A stretch of DNA of 64,000 nt, taken from Alloactinosynnema sp. L-07. GTDB lineage: Bacteria > Actinomycetota > Actinomycetes > Mycobacteriales > Pseudonocardiaceae. Below, in pieces: positions 9,762 through 18,110 of the stretch (position 1 is the first letter of the stretch; every line of letters starts with the position of its first letter). The stretch is taken from contig NZ_LN850107.1 in NCBI RefSeq assembly GCF_900070365.1, positions 5,704,001 through 5,768,000 on the forward strand. Direction: 5' to 3'. The translations under genes and the position numbers were made by a program. The notes beneath the pieces are model-generated. The model worked only from the letters and a program-made list of their open reading frames with translations. It made no database searches and was not told where the DNA came from.

Positions 9762-10493
9762 GTGAAGGTCGAACTTTCCGTCCACACGCTCTACCGCCTG
9801 CTGGAGACGCAGAACCTCGGCGAGCCGCACACCGTCTTCACCGGCGGCGAGCGCTACTACTCGCCGCGGTTCAAGCAGGAGAACGACGCCCAGTTCCGCC
9901 GCGAGTTGGAGCGGGCCAAGATCGTCACCCAGCGCGGGATCGACCCCGACTTCCTCGACCTGGTCCAGGTGGTCCAGCGCGCGGGCACCGAGTACTACGG
10001 CTGGCTGCGCGACGCCGAAGGCCCCTACACCGTGCTGACCGCCACCGCAGGCAGGCTCGGGGTGCTCGCCGAACGCATCGGCGACCAGGTCACCTTCGAG
10101 CGGATCGACGCCGCCCGCGCGCTTGAGTCGTTCGTCTACCGCCTGCCGAACGTGCCCCCGGCGCGCGGCGAGGCGATCTCGGTGCGCATGGCCGACCTGA
10201 CCCCCGCCAAGCCCGACGGCTACGGCAGGCGCTCGGCCGCCCCGCCACAGGCCCGCAAGCTCGACGAGCTGATGAAACAACCCCGCGTCGGCGGCGCGAA
10301 GCTCTACACCGCCAAACGCGACCAGCGCGGCAGGCGCCTGCGCGCCGCGGAGTGGATCACCGCCATCGATCTCCAGGCGGGCCGGTGGGCGATCTACAAG
10401 ACCGGCCGCGGCGAGACGTCGGTCATGGCGGTCCCCGGCAGCGCGCAGTTCATCGGCAAGCGCTTGCGGGAGCTTCACGAAACCATCGACTGA
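9762..10493 (+). CDS. ESX secretion-associated chaperone, EspG family
   Basis: 243 residues from a GTG two bases after the PPE-like gene. The sequence opens VKVELSVHTLYRLLETQNLGEPHTVF and contains EYYGWLRDAEGPYTVLTA and a C-terminal AQFIGKRLRELH, consistent with the EspG family of cytosolic chaperones that bind the helical tip of PE-PPE-like pairs and hold them for the type VII secretion ATPase. The segment TKTGRGETSVMAVPG-like region (YKTGRGETSVMAVP) is also typical. Co-transcription with its likely cargo is implied by the spacing. Function is by family; cargo pairing is inferred from context. Confidence 0.82.
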   Translation: MKVELSVHTLYRLLETQNLGEPHTVFTGGERYYSPRFKQENDAQFRRELERAKIVTQRGIDPDFLDLVQVVQRAGTEYYGWLRDAEGPYTVLTATAGRLGVLAERIGDQVTFERIDAARALESFVYRLPNVPPARGEAISVRMADLTPAKPDGYGRRSAAPPQARKLDELMKQPRVGGAKLYTAKRDQRGRRLRAAEWITAIDLQAGRWAIYKTGRGETSVMAVPGSAQFIGKRLRELHETID

Positions 10494-10769
10494 CCCGTTC
10501 ACGAACGTGTGTCGTGAGCCGTCGCCTCGCGGCGCGACCGAGATCCACACCGACGACCGAGCTTGGTCTGGTGGGGGGCAGGGTCGCGGCGGGTGACCTC
10601 GACGGACGCGCAGAACCACCGCCCACCCCCTAGGTGACACTGGCCGAGCGGATCCGGGCGGTCCCGCACCAGGGTCCCGACTTCCAAAACGCGGCCTCAA
10701 GCAGTACATCCAGACACGATCGGACCCATAACCTCAGACGGTTCGCACCCCCCTACTAGCCTTGCCCGC

Positions 10770-11885
10770 GTGGACGGCGATTTCCCCTATGACCGCGTGA
10801 TCCCCGCCGACCGCCTGCTCGGCTGCCTGGTGGCAGGCGCGGTGGGCGACGCGCTCGGCGGACCGGTCGAGTTTCTCTCCATCGACGAGATCCGGTCGCG
10901 GTTCGGCGCGGAGGGCACCACCGGCTACGCCGACGCCTACGGCGGCCGCGGCAAGATCACCGACGACACCCAGATGACGCTGTTCACCCTGGAAGCGATG
11001 ATCCGCGGCCACGTCGCGCGCCGCCTGCTCTACTTCGAGCAGCACCCGTCGTCGGTCCTGCAGCACGCCTATCAGCGCTGGTATCACACCCAGGGCGTGC
11101 CGTGGCACAAGGCGGCGGGCTCCTACGCGATGCAGGCCGAGCCAGACGGCTGGCTGATCGGCGAGCGTGACCTGTTCCACCGCCGCGCCCCCGGCTCGAC
11201 CGTGCTGCACGCCCTGGAGGGCTTCGCCGCGGGCGCCGATCGGGGAACCCTGTCCAACAAGCTCAACGATTCCAAGGGCTGCGGCGCGGTCATGCGCGCG
11301 GCCCCGTGCGCGCTGTGGTCGGAGGACCCGCTCGACGGGTTCGTCATCGCCGCCCAGGCGGGCGCGCTGACCCACGGCCACCCCAGCGGCTACCTGTCGG
11401 CGGGTGCCCTGGCGTTCATGGTCCACCGCCTGCTCGACGGCGCCGAGCTGGTCGAGGCGATCGCCGACGTGCGCGCCGAGCTGATCACCTGGGAGGAGTC
11501 CACCGAGACCGTCGCCGCGCTCGACGGCGCGGTGCGGCTGGCCGAGCAGGGCAGGCCGACCCCGGAGCAGCTCGCGGGCCTGGGCGGCGGCTGGGTGGGC
11601 GAGGAGGCGCTGGCGATCGCGGTGTGTGCGGCGCTGGTGGCCGAGGACCTGGAGGACGGGCTGCTGCTGGCGGTCAACCACTCCGGCGACAGCGACTCGA
11701 CCGGGTCCCTGTGCGGCAACCTGCTGGGCGCGGTCCACGGAATCGGCGCCATTCCGGCCGACTGGCTCGCGGAGTTGGAACTGCGCGACGTCATCGAGCG
11801 TCTAGCCCAAGACGCGCTGATCGAATTCAGCCAGCAGAACTCGCTGGAGAACCCCGACTGGCAGGTGCGGTACCCGGCCTGGTGA
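10770..11885 (+). CDS. ADP-ribosylglycohydrolase (DraG/ARH family)
   Basis: 371 residues from a GTG at 10770. The Mg-binding motifs of the ADP-ribosyl-glycohydrolase fold are all visible: GAVGDALGGPVEF near the start, TDDTQMTLF (about residue 65), and HSGDSDSTGSLCGNLLGA near residue 305. These enzymes remove ADP-ribose from proteins or hydrolyse related ADP-ribosyl compounds in the cytosol. It lies in the ESX cargo cluster two genes before an NAD-degrading toxin, but TNT toxins hydrolyse NAD rather than ADP-ribosylate targets, so an antitoxin role is not supported. No close operon partner: 276 bases separate it from EspG. Confidence 0.9.
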   Translation: MDGDFPYDRVIPADRLLGCLVAGAVGDALGGPVEFLSIDEIRSRFGAEGTTGYADAYGGRGKITDDTQMTLFTLEAMIRGHVARRLLYFEQHPSSVLQHAYQRWYHTQGVPWHKAAGSYAMQAEPDGWLIGERDLFHRRAPGSTVLHALEGFAAGADRGTLSNKLNDSKGCGAVMRAAPCALWSEDPLDGFVIAAQAGALTHGHPSGYLSAGALAFMVHRLLDGAELVEAIADVRAELITWEESTETVAALDGAVRLAEQGRPTPEQLAGLGGGWVGEEALAIAVCAALVAEDLEDGLLLAVNHSGDSDSTGSLCGNLLGAVHGIGAIPADWLAELELRDVIERLAQDALIEFSQQNSLENPDWQVRYPAW

Positions 11886-11926
11886 CGGTAGGTTCCGGCG
11901 GTCCGATAGTAGGAACGGGTGACAGC

Positions 11927-12472
11927 GTGACACAGCCGCGATTCGGTGGGGACGGCTTCCAGACCGAGCAGGAGATGCGGCGCTGGGCGGCCGACATCGA
12001 GGCCAAGGCGCAGCGCTACCAGTCGATGCAGGCCGAGGTGGCCACGGTGACGGTCACCGAGGTCTCGCGCGACGACGTGGTGCGAGTGACGGTCGACGCC
12101 ACGGGCGCGGTCACCGACCTGGTGATCAGCGACAAGAGCCGCGACCTGCCCGGCGCCGAGCTGTCCACGATGGTGCTGACGACGATGCGCCGCGCCCAGT
12201 CCAAGATCACCGAGCAGGTCGCCGAGGTCATGGTCCGCACGGTCGGCGACGACGAGCAGACGGTCAACGCGGTGGTCGATTCATATCGGCAGAGATTCCC
12301 GGAACCGGAGCCCGATCTTGAGCGTCCGACCGTGAGCACAGTCGAGGAGATGCGACTGGGCGATGTGCCAGAGGACGACGAACAGCCACCCCGCCGACCG
12401 CAGCGACCCCGCCCTCCCCATGACGATGACGACGATGAAGACACCTGGGGCGGACCTCCCATCCTGACCTGA
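11927..12472 (+). CDS. YbaB/EbfC-family protein
   Basis: 181 residues starting at GTG 11927. Residues about 10-115 match the YbaB/EbfC nucleoid-associated fold: a long helix (EMRRWAADIEAKAQRYQSMQAEVATV), beta strands (TVTEVSRDDVVRVTVDATGAVTDLVIS) and a closing helix (ELSTMVLTTMRRAQSKITEQVAEVM). The tail is Pro/Arg-rich then strongly acidic (a run of Asp). Such proteins commonly precede EspC-like/WXG toxin genes in Pseudonocardiales, as here, where an EspC-like gene follows 19 bases later. DNA binding is known for bacterial YbaB; whether this variant serves type VII secretion or DNA binding is unclear. Confidence 0.8.
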   Translation: MTQPRFGGDGFQTEQEMRRWAADIEAKAQRYQSMQAEVATVTVTEVSRDDVVRVTVDATGAVTDLVISDKSRDLPGAELSTMVLTTMRRAQSKITEQVAEVMVRTVGDDEQTVNAVVDSYRQRFPEPEPDLERPTVSTVEEMRLGDVPEDDEQPPRRPQRPRPPHDDDDDEDTWGGPPILT

Positions 12473-12491
12473 TCGAAACGGAGTCCCCGCC

Positions 12492-12800
12492 GTGCCCAAC
12501 GGATACGGAGTCTTGACCGGCGAGTTAGGCGGTCACGCGAGCAGGCTCGACGCCCTGCACGACCGGCTCGACCAGGCCGTGCAGGCGGCCAACCAGGTCC
12601 ACCTCGGCGACAGCGCGTACGGCGTGATCTGCCAGTTCTTCGTTCCGGTCGTGCACATGGTCAGCGGCCCGGGCGTCGAGGCGATCCGTCAAGCCACCGA
12701 GTCCATGGCCGACTCGGCCCAGGGCGTGCGCGACAGCTCGACCTCGTACGACAACGTCGAGCGGGCCAACACCCAGCCCTTCGCGGGCGGTGCCCAGTGA
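12492..12800 (+). CDS. EspC-like (DUF2580) type VII secretion-associated protein
   Basis: 102 residues from a GTG with GGAG upstream. The protein is almost wholly helical (residues 10-45 and 60-90) with a short turn at HLGDSAYGVICQ, resembling EspC/DUF2580 proteins, the small helical partners of secreted WXG-type toxins. Its stop overlaps the toxin start by GTGA at 12797-12800, so the two are translationally coupled and may form a heterodimeric export substrate. Size fits the family (about 100 residues). Assignment is from fold pattern and context, without a diagnostic catalytic motif. Confidence 0.72.
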   Translation: MPNGYGVLTGELGGHASRLDALHDRLDQAVQAANQVHLGDSAYGVICQFFVPVVHMVSGPGVEAIRQATESMADSAQGVRDSSTSYDNVERANTQPFAGGAQ

Positions 12801-14431
12801 CGAACCCGCTTATCGCCGAACGCAAGGACTCCACGACGGCGGTCACCGGCATCGGCATCGCCGAGTCGGCCGTCGACATCTACAACGGCGTCCAGAACGG
12901 CTCCTGGGTCGAGGGCGGCATCGGCGCGCTGGGCGGCGGGCTGGAGGCCCTGTCGCTGGTGCTCGACCCGATCGGCACCCTCGGCCAGTACGCGGTCTCG
13001 TGGGTCATCGAACACGTGGCGCCCTTGCGCGACGCGCTGAACTGGCTGGCCGGGGACGCCGACCAGATCGCCGCGTACGCGGCCACGTGGAAGAACGTGT
13101 CGCAGGCCGTCGCCGGGGTCGCGGCGGACTATCAGACGGAGATCACCAACGGCACCGCGGGCTGGCAAGGCCCGGCGGCCGACGCCTACCGGACCAACGC
13201 CGCCCAACAGGGCGAACACATCACCGCGGCAGGCACCGGCGCCGACACGATCGGCACGGTCGTCGAGGTCGTCGGCGTCCTGGTCGGCGTGGTCCGCGGG
13301 ATCGTCCGAGACCTGGTCGCCGAATGCATCTCGACGCTGCTGATCCGCTTGCCGCAGTGGCTCGCCGAGTTGGGCCTGACGCTGGGTTTGGCGACCCCGC
13401 ACGTGGTCGCCTCGGTGGCGGCGCTGGTGGCCAAGTGGGTCGGCCGGGTCACCGACATCATCACCAAGCTCACCCGGTCGCTGGAGAAGCTCCGCCCGAT
13501 CATGAGCAAGCTGGGCGAGATCTGGGAAGCCGTCAAGCGCGGCCTCCAGCGCCTGCGCACCGCGGGCCGCGGCGCCGACTCCCCGGACGCGCCCGACACG
13601 GTCCGCTCCGCCACCCCCACCACCACCCCTTCCGGCGCGGCCACTCCGGACACGCCGTCGAGCGCCACTCCGCCCACGCCGAGCACATCGACCACCCCGT
13701 CCGGTGCGGCCACCCCGGACACCCCGTCGACTCCGACGCCCACCACAACACCGTCGGGCACGACCACGCCCAGCGGGGCGACGGACGCGCCGACTCCGCA
13801 CGTCGACCCGAGCCCGCCCGTCGGCGTCCGCGACTACGACGCCACCGGCAAAACGGTCCCGACCAGCCAACTCCGGCATCCACACGCGAACCTGATCGAC
13901 GATGACCTGATCACTCAGGCCAGGGCGAACCCGAATCGAGACGCCATCATCAACACCAACGGGGTCCCCGCCGACCACCCAGCCGTCCGCGACCTGATGC
14001 CGCCGACGTACGACCCGCACGCGGGCCTCGGCGAAGCCGGGTGGAACCAGCAGTACTGGCCGACGGGCGACACCGGCCGCTATGGCAACCGGATGCTTGA
14101 GTGGCCCGACCCCGAGGCGCACCCGCAGGGCTTCGCGACCCCCGAGTCGCGGACGCCCGGTGTCCTGCAGCCCGGCCAGACCATCGACCGCTTCGGCAGC
14201 GCGCGCGGCGACTTCGTCTCGCCCGCCGACACGCCGTACCCGCAGCGTGGTCTGCCGCCGGACAACCTCAACAACGGCTACCACCAGTACGAGGTGGTTC
14301 GTCCACTGCCGGTGTGGGAGGGTCCGATCGCCCCGGCCATGGGCCAGCCTGGTGGCGGGACGCAGTATGTGCTGCCGCACTCCGTGGTCGATTTGATCAA
14401 CGCCGGATATCTCAGGGAGATCCCGCTGTGA
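12797..14431 (+). CDS. Polymorphic toxin: WXG-like N-domain with C-terminal TNT NAD glycohydrolase domain
   Basis: 544 residues. The N-terminal part is helical with a WxG turn (AGWQGPAADAYR, Trp123) and a hydrophobic stretch (about 145-200), as in ESX-exported toxins. A Thr/Pro-rich repeat linker spans about 265-335 (SGAATPDTPS units). The C-terminal about 150 residues match the tuberculosis necrotizing toxin domain of CpnT: DRFGSARGDF (Arg465), the LPP turn, YHQYEVVRPLPVWEGPIAP and GQPGGGTQYVLP with Gln523, equivalent to the essential Gln of TNT. TNT hydrolyses NAD, killing the target cell. The overlapping downstream gene is the likely immunity factor. Prey (bacterial rivals or host) is not determinable. 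Confidence 0.9.
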   Translation: MTNPLIAERKDSTTAVTGIGIAESAVDIYNGVQNGSWVEGGIGALGGGLEALSLVLDPIGTLGQYAVSWVIEHVAPLRDALNWLAGDADQIAAYAATWKNVSQAVAGVAADYQTEITNGTAGWQGPAADAYRTNAAQQGEHITAAGTGADTIGTVVEVVGVLVGVVRGIVRDLVAECISTLLIRLPQWLAELGLTLGLATPHVVASVAALVAKWVGRVTDIITKLTRSLEKLRPIMSKLGEIWEAVKRGLQRLRTAGRGADSPDAPDTVRSATPTTTPSGAATPDTPSSATPPTPSTSTTPSGAATPDTPSTPTPTTTPSGTTTPSGATDAPTPHVDPSPPVGVRDYDATGKTVPTSQLRHPHANLIDDDLITQARANPNRDAIINTNGVPADHPAVRDLMPPTYDPHAGLGEAGWNQQYWPTGDTGRYGNRMLEWPDPEAHPQGFATPESRTPGVLQPGQTIDRFGSARGDFVSPADTPYPQRGLPPDNLNNGYHQYEVVRPLPVWEGPIAPAMGQPGGGTQYVLPHSVVDLINAGYLREIPL

Positions 14432-14679
14432 ACCTACAAGCCCTCGGCACCGCCCTGGACGCGATGGGAATCGAACCCAGGGTGGTGGCCCTCGGCGCCC
14501 GTGACGAGCAGTGCTGGTGCGTGCTGCCTGACGCGGACGGGGTCTGGGAGGTCTACTGGCTCGAACGCGGCCAGAAGAACCACTTGGTCCGCCTGCCGTC
14601 CGAGTCGGACGCGTGTGAGCTGCTGCTCGGCAAACTCGCGTACAGCGAACTGGTGGCGGGCAGGCTTCGCCGCCAGTGA
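14428..14679 (+). CDS. Probable immunity protein for the TNT toxin
   Basis: 83 residues from a GTG that overlaps the toxin stop (GTGA at 14428-14431). Small, acidic alpha/beta protein with VWEVYWLERGQKNHLVRLPSESDACELLLGKLAYSELVAG; no known catalytic motif. Its immediate, coupled position after the toxin is the standard arrangement for an immunity gene, which would bind and silence the toxin in the producer's cytosol. It is much smaller than the mycobacterial TNT immunity factor (IFT), so it would be a different immunity family. Function is inferred from position. Confidence 0.7.
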   Translation: MNLQALGTALDAMGIEPRVVALGARDEQCWCVLPDADGVWEVYWLERGQKNHLVRLPSESDACELLLGKLAYSELVAGRLRRQ

Positions 14680-14861
14680 CCGCTATCCGCTCGGGCACGT
14701 ACGCGGTGTTCCGGGGCGAGACGCGCGCGGGCCACTACTCGCCGCGCGCGGACTTCATCTACGCGGGCGACAACAGCGGCTGGGCGCGGAGGCACCCGAT
14801 CCGGTACCGCGAGCGCCACACCGATTTGCTTCACCCCAGTCGGACGGGTTCACCGTGGTGA
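14676..14861 (+). CDS. 61-residue orphan protein wedged between immunity gene and endonuclease V
   Basis: Starts at GTG 14676 overlapping the immunity stop and ends with a TGA overlapping the endonuclease V GTG (14858-14861), so GTGA couplings exist at both ends. The sequence opens TAIRSGTYAVFRGETRAGHYSPRADF, rich in Arg, Tyr and aromatic residues, and ends abruptly with LLHPSRTGSPW. The first 40 residues look like a small beta-barrel (SH3-like) start, and the ending suggests a protein that may once have been longer. Unrecognised. It could be a second immunity component or a truncated gene. Confidence 0.5.
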   Translation: MTAIRSGTYAVFRGETRAGHYSPRADFIYAGDNSGWARRHPIRYRERHTDLLHPSRTGSPW

Positions 14862-15493
14862 TCTGGCCGTCCACTGAGGACGAAGCGGTCGCCGAGCAGC
14901 TGCGGCTGCGGGATCTCGTCGTCGACCAAGCCCCCGACGGCTTCGCGCCCAAGACCGTGGCCGGGCTCGATGTGCACTACACCGATATCGGCGTCGCCGC
15001 CGTCGTGGTGCTCGATCTGGCGACGCTGGAGGTGGTCGATCAAGCCGTGGTCAAGGGCGAGGTCGACTTTCCTTACATCCCCGGCCTCTTCGCCTTCCGC
15101 GAGCTGCCATTGCTGCTCCCCGCGCTCGACCGGCTCACCGTTCGGCCGGACGTGCTCGTGTGCGACGGCCAAGGCATCGCTCACCCGCGGCGGTTCGGGC
15201 TGGCCTGCCACGCGGGTGTCCTGACCGGCATCCCGTCCATCGGGGTCAGCAAGAGCGCCTTCGGCGGCTACCCCGACCCCGGCCCGAACCGCGGCGACTG
15301 GACCCGGATCGAGGACGACCGCTGGCCACTCGGCCGGGCATTGCGCACGCGCGAGGGCGTCAAGCCGGTGTTCGTGTCGGTCGGCCATCGGATCGACATC
15401 GGCACCGCCACCGAGTTGGTCCTCCGGCTCACCCCGAAGTACCGCCTCCCGGAGACAACCCGACTGGCGGATCAACTCAGCCGACGCGGGTGA
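14858..15493 (+). CDS. nfi: Endonuclease V (deoxyinosine-specific)
   Basis: 211 residues from the GTG at 14858; a second GTG three bases upstream is possible. Endonuclease V motifs are present: AGLDVHYTD (metal-binding Asp), IPGLFAFRELP (Glu), VLVCDGQGIAHPRRFGLACHAGV (Asp plus His-containing loop) and IGVSKSAFGG. The enzyme nicks DNA near deoxyinosine (or RNA near inosine), repairing deaminated adenine in the cytosol. It is translationally coupled to the end of the toxin/immunity chain, an unexpected partnership that may be only a by-product of compact packing. Length is normal for bacterial Nfi. Confidence 0.92.
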   Translation: MIWPSTEDEAVAEQLRLRDLVVDQAPDGFAPKTVAGLDVHYTDIGVAAVVVLDLATLEVVDQAVVKGEVDFPYIPGLFAFRELPLLLPALDRLTVRPDVLVCDGQGIAHPRRFGLACHAGVLTGIPSIGVSKSAFGGYPDPGPNRGDWTRIEDDRWPLGRALRTREGVKPVFVSVGHRIDIGTATELVLRLTPKYRLPETTRLADQLSRRG

Positions 15494-15568
15494 CGAGCGT
15501 TCCCCGACGGCCCACGAGTGATTCCCAGTCGTCCGGCTTTGTGAGACCTCGCCGTTAACGTGTGTGGC

Positions 15569-16261
15569 ATGGGTCCCCTCCTGAGCACACATCCCGTCAA
15601 TGTCGAGGGCAGACGGGCCGTCGGCGTGGTCGCGTTGATCGTGTCGCTGCTGTGCCTGTTACTGCTGGCAGGCATGACGGTGTTCGACCTCGGTGGCGTT
15701 GAGTACATGGCGCTGTTCGCCCTCTACCCTCTCGCGATCACCGGGCGCGTCGCCGTGGTGATGCTGAGACCCGCCGCCCGAATACCGGAGACCTTCGAGT
15801 TGTATGAGGGCGGGATCGCCCAGGTGTTGGGCAGCGAGCGGCGCGCTTGGATGTGGGAGCAGGTGAGAGCGATCGACGTGGTCCAGCATGGACCCATCAA
15901 CCCCAAGGGTGCAGGCGTCGACTGCCGCATCCGCTTCGACGACGGCGTGATCGTCCGGGTCACGGGATCCACCGCCGACTGCCCCGCCATCCTCGCGGCA
16001 CTCGGCACGCACTGCATCGAAGCCACCCGTGAAACCCTGCGTCCCCACGGCCTGCGCCGGACAGTCATGGTGCTCGGCACGGTCACATTGGTAGGCGCGG
16101 GAGTGGCGACCTGGGCCGTGTTCAAGTCCTACGACACCCTCGACGAGGACGGCAGCTCCCACTTCGGGTTGGCCATGCTCGCGGCCGTGTGCGTGGTGCC
16201 CGCGTTTATCAGCGCGATCACGTTGGCGGTGCTCGCCACGACCCGGCGCCGGCGTGCGTGA
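15569..16261 (+). CDS. Hypothetical membrane protein with PH-like domain
   Basis: 230 residues from ATG 15569. Two N-terminal membrane helices (about 18-40 and 48-68) are followed by a soluble beta-rich segment (about 75-165; TFELYEGGIAQVLGSERRAWMWEQVRAIDVV) that looks like a bacterial PH-like (bPH) domain, then two further membrane helices (about 170-190 and 202-225). No catalytic motif. Stands alone, convergent with the M20 peptidase. Function unknown. Confidence 0.72.
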   Translation: MGPLLSTHPVNVEGRRAVGVVALIVSLLCLLLLAGMTVFDLGGVEYMALFALYPLAITGRVAVVMLRPAARIPETFELYEGGIAQVLGSERRAWMWEQVRAIDVVQHGPINPKGAGVDCRIRFDDGVIVRVTGSTADCPAILAALGTHCIEATRETLRPHGLRRTVMVLGTVTLVGAGVATWAVFKSYDTLDEDGSSHFGLAMLAAVCVVPAFISAITLAVLATTRRRRA

Positions 16262-16301
16262 ACACCCCAGCGCCGGGAGTCCGGCGCTCGGGGATCCACG
16301 G

Positions 16302-17711
16302 TCAGGCGTTGGCGTGCGCGTCGAGGATGTGGGCGACGGCCTCGGTGACGCGGGTGGCCTGGGCGATGTCGAGCGACTCGTCCGGGACGTGGATGTTGCT
16401 GTCCGGGCCGACCGCGCCGGTGATGACGAACTGGGCGTCGGGGTAGCGCTCGGCGAGCAGGCCCATGAACGGGATCGAGCCGCCCATGCCCATCGTGCGC
16501 CAGGGTGCGCCGAACACCGTGTCGCTCGCGGTGTCCAAAGTGGACCGAAGCCACGGGGCGAGCGGGGGCGCGTTCCAGCCGCCCGCGGCCTCCAGGCGGG
16601 TCAGCTCGACCTGGGCGCCATCGGGCACGTCGGTGGTGAGGATCGAGCGCACCTCAGCCAGCGCCGCGTCCGCGTCGGCCGTCGGGGGCAGGCGGAAGCT
16701 CAGGGTGAGGGTGGTGAACGGGCGCAGGACGTTGCCCGCGTTCTCCGGTTCCGGCAGCCCGGACGCGCCGATGACCGAGAGGGTGGGGCGCCAGCTGCTG
16801 TTGAGGACGAGTTCGACCTCGTCGTCCACGACCGGGCGCACGCCCTCGGCGAACGGGATCGCGGAGATGACGGTGCCGGGCGCGGACTCGACGGTCGCGC
16901 GGGCCTCGGCGGCGCGGTCGGCGGGGATCTCGACGTTCATCGAGGACAGCTTGATCTCACCGGTCGACGAGTCCTCGACCCGGTCGATCAGCTGCCGCAG
17001 GACCCGGAACGAGCTGGTCACGACCCCGCTGACGGTGCCGGAGTGCTGGCCGCCGGTCAGCACCCGCACGGTCGCGGTGACCGATACCAGGCCGCGCAGG
17101 GACGTGGTCAGCCAGAGCCGGTCGTAGTCCATGCCGCCCGAGTCGAGGCACACCACCAGCGACACCGCACCCAGGCGCGCGTCGAGGTGTTCGAGGTAGG
17201 CGGGCAGGTCGTAGCTGCCGGACTCCTCGCACGTCTCCAGCAGGATCACGCACCGACTGTGCGCGCCACCGCCCGCCCGCACGGCCTCGACAGCGGCCGT
17301 CGCGGCATAGCCGGCGTAGCCGTCGTCGGCGGCGCCGCGACCGAAGAGTTTGCCGTCGCGCACGACCGGGGTCCACGGGCCGAGCCCCTCAGCCCAGCCG
17401 CCGACCGGGGGCTGCTTGTCGAGGTGGCCGTAGAGCAGGACGGTGCCCGCGTCGACCGTGCCGGGGATGTCGACCAGCAGCAGCGGGGTGCGCTCCGGCA
17501 GCCGCACGACCTCGACGGTCGCCCCCGGCAGATTGCGCTTGGTGATCCACGCCCGCAGGTGCTCGACGGCTGCGTCCAGGTTGCCGTTGGCGGCCCAGGC
17601 GGCGTCGAAGGAAGGGGAGAGGGCGGGGATGGCCACGAAGTCCTGCAGGCTCGGCAGGATCTCTGCCTGCCAGAGTTGCTGGACGGTCTGCGCCGTTGCT
17701 GTCTTGTCCAC
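16302..17711 (-). CDS. M20-family dipeptidase/carboxypeptidase
   Basis: 469 residues from GTG 17711 (VDKTATAQTVQQLW). Metal-binding motifs of M20 peptidases are clear: YGHLDKQPP (His, then catalytic Asp), GRGAADDGYAG (bridging Asp) and ETCEESGSYDLPAYLE (catalytic and metal Glu), with the C-terminal metal His in the IPFMGLL/VPDESLD region. The inserted dimerisation domain runs about 200-330. It would act in the cytosol on dipeptides or N-acylated amino acids, like CNDP/PepV-type enzymes. Substrate not determinable. Single gene. Confidence 0.92.
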   Translation of the reverse strand: MDKTATAQTVQQLWQAEILPSLQDFVAIPALSPSFDAAWAANGNLDAAVEHLRAWITKRNLPGATVEVVRLPERTPLLLVDIPGTVDAGTVLLYGHLDKQPPVGGWAEGLGPWTPVVRDGKLFGRGAADDGYAGYAATAAVEAVRAGGGAHSRCVILLETCEESGSYDLPAYLEHLDARLGAVSLVVCLDSGGMDYDRLWLTTSLRGLVSVTATVRVLTGGQHSGTVSGVVTSSFRVLRQLIDRVEDSSTGEIKLSSMNVEIPADRAAEARATVESAPGTVISAIPFAEGVRPVVDDEVELVLNSSWRPTLSVIGASGLPEPENAGNVLRPFTTLTLSFRLPPTADADAALAEVRSILTTDVPDGAQVELTRLEAAGGWNAPPLAPWLRSTLDTASDTVFGAPWRTMGMGGSIPFMGLLAERYPDAQFVITGAVGPDSNIHVPDESLDIAQATRVTEAVAHILDAHANA

Positions 17712-17777
17712 GCCCCGATACTGCCACCTGGGATGTCCCGGCCGCTGCCCCGGGACATCCACCCCTCGTTTGCCTGT

Positions 17778-18110
17778 CTACGGAGTTACCGTCCCCGACG
17801 GCGTGTCGGCAGCCGCCAAGTCCGCCAACTTGCGCAGTTCATCTCGGAATCCGGCCCAGTCGTCACCGGGCAGGCGCTTCTCGGCTTCGGGGACGAGGTC
17901 ATCACGCAGCGCCGCGATGATGGTCGCGCGGGCGGGCGGCGGGAAGTCGCCTGCGTCGATGAACTTCAGGTTGTTGTCGTCGATCACCTTCAGTTCCGCC
18001 ACAGTGTCAGGATCACCGATGTGGTTGATCAGGAACTCGATGACGAAGTTGAACAGCGAGTTGTTGACGACCCAGCGCGCGTCGTCAGTGATCCAGATGT
18101 CGCCTGCCAT
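17778..18110 (-). CDS. Candidate immunity protein for the adjacent toxin-like gene
   Basis: 110 residues from ATG 18110, which shares its A with the stop of the upstream gene (TGATG). Acidic protein beginning MAGDIWITDDARWVVNNSLFNFVIEFLINHI, with a helical C-terminal half rich in Asp/Glu. No known motif. Being small, acidic and overlapped with a toxin-like gene whose C-terminus resembles contact-dependent toxins, it is best read as the cognate immunity protein. This is inference from position and composition. Confidence 0.6.
   Translation of the reverse strand: MAGDIWITDDARWVVNNSLFNFVIEFLINHIGDPDTVAELKVIDDNNLKFIDAGDFPPPARATIIAALRDDLVPEAEKRLPGDDWAGFRDELRKLADLAAADTPSGTVTP

Noticed and set aside
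10499..10687. 62-residue minus-strand frame in the gap after EspG
   Set aside because: No ribosome site, Arg-rich low-information sequence, and no conserved-looking motif.
10770..11885. ADP-ribosylglycohydrolase as immunity factor of the TNT toxin
   Set aside because: TNT hydrolyses NAD and does not ADP-ribosylate proteins; the coupled small gene at 14428 is the better candidate.
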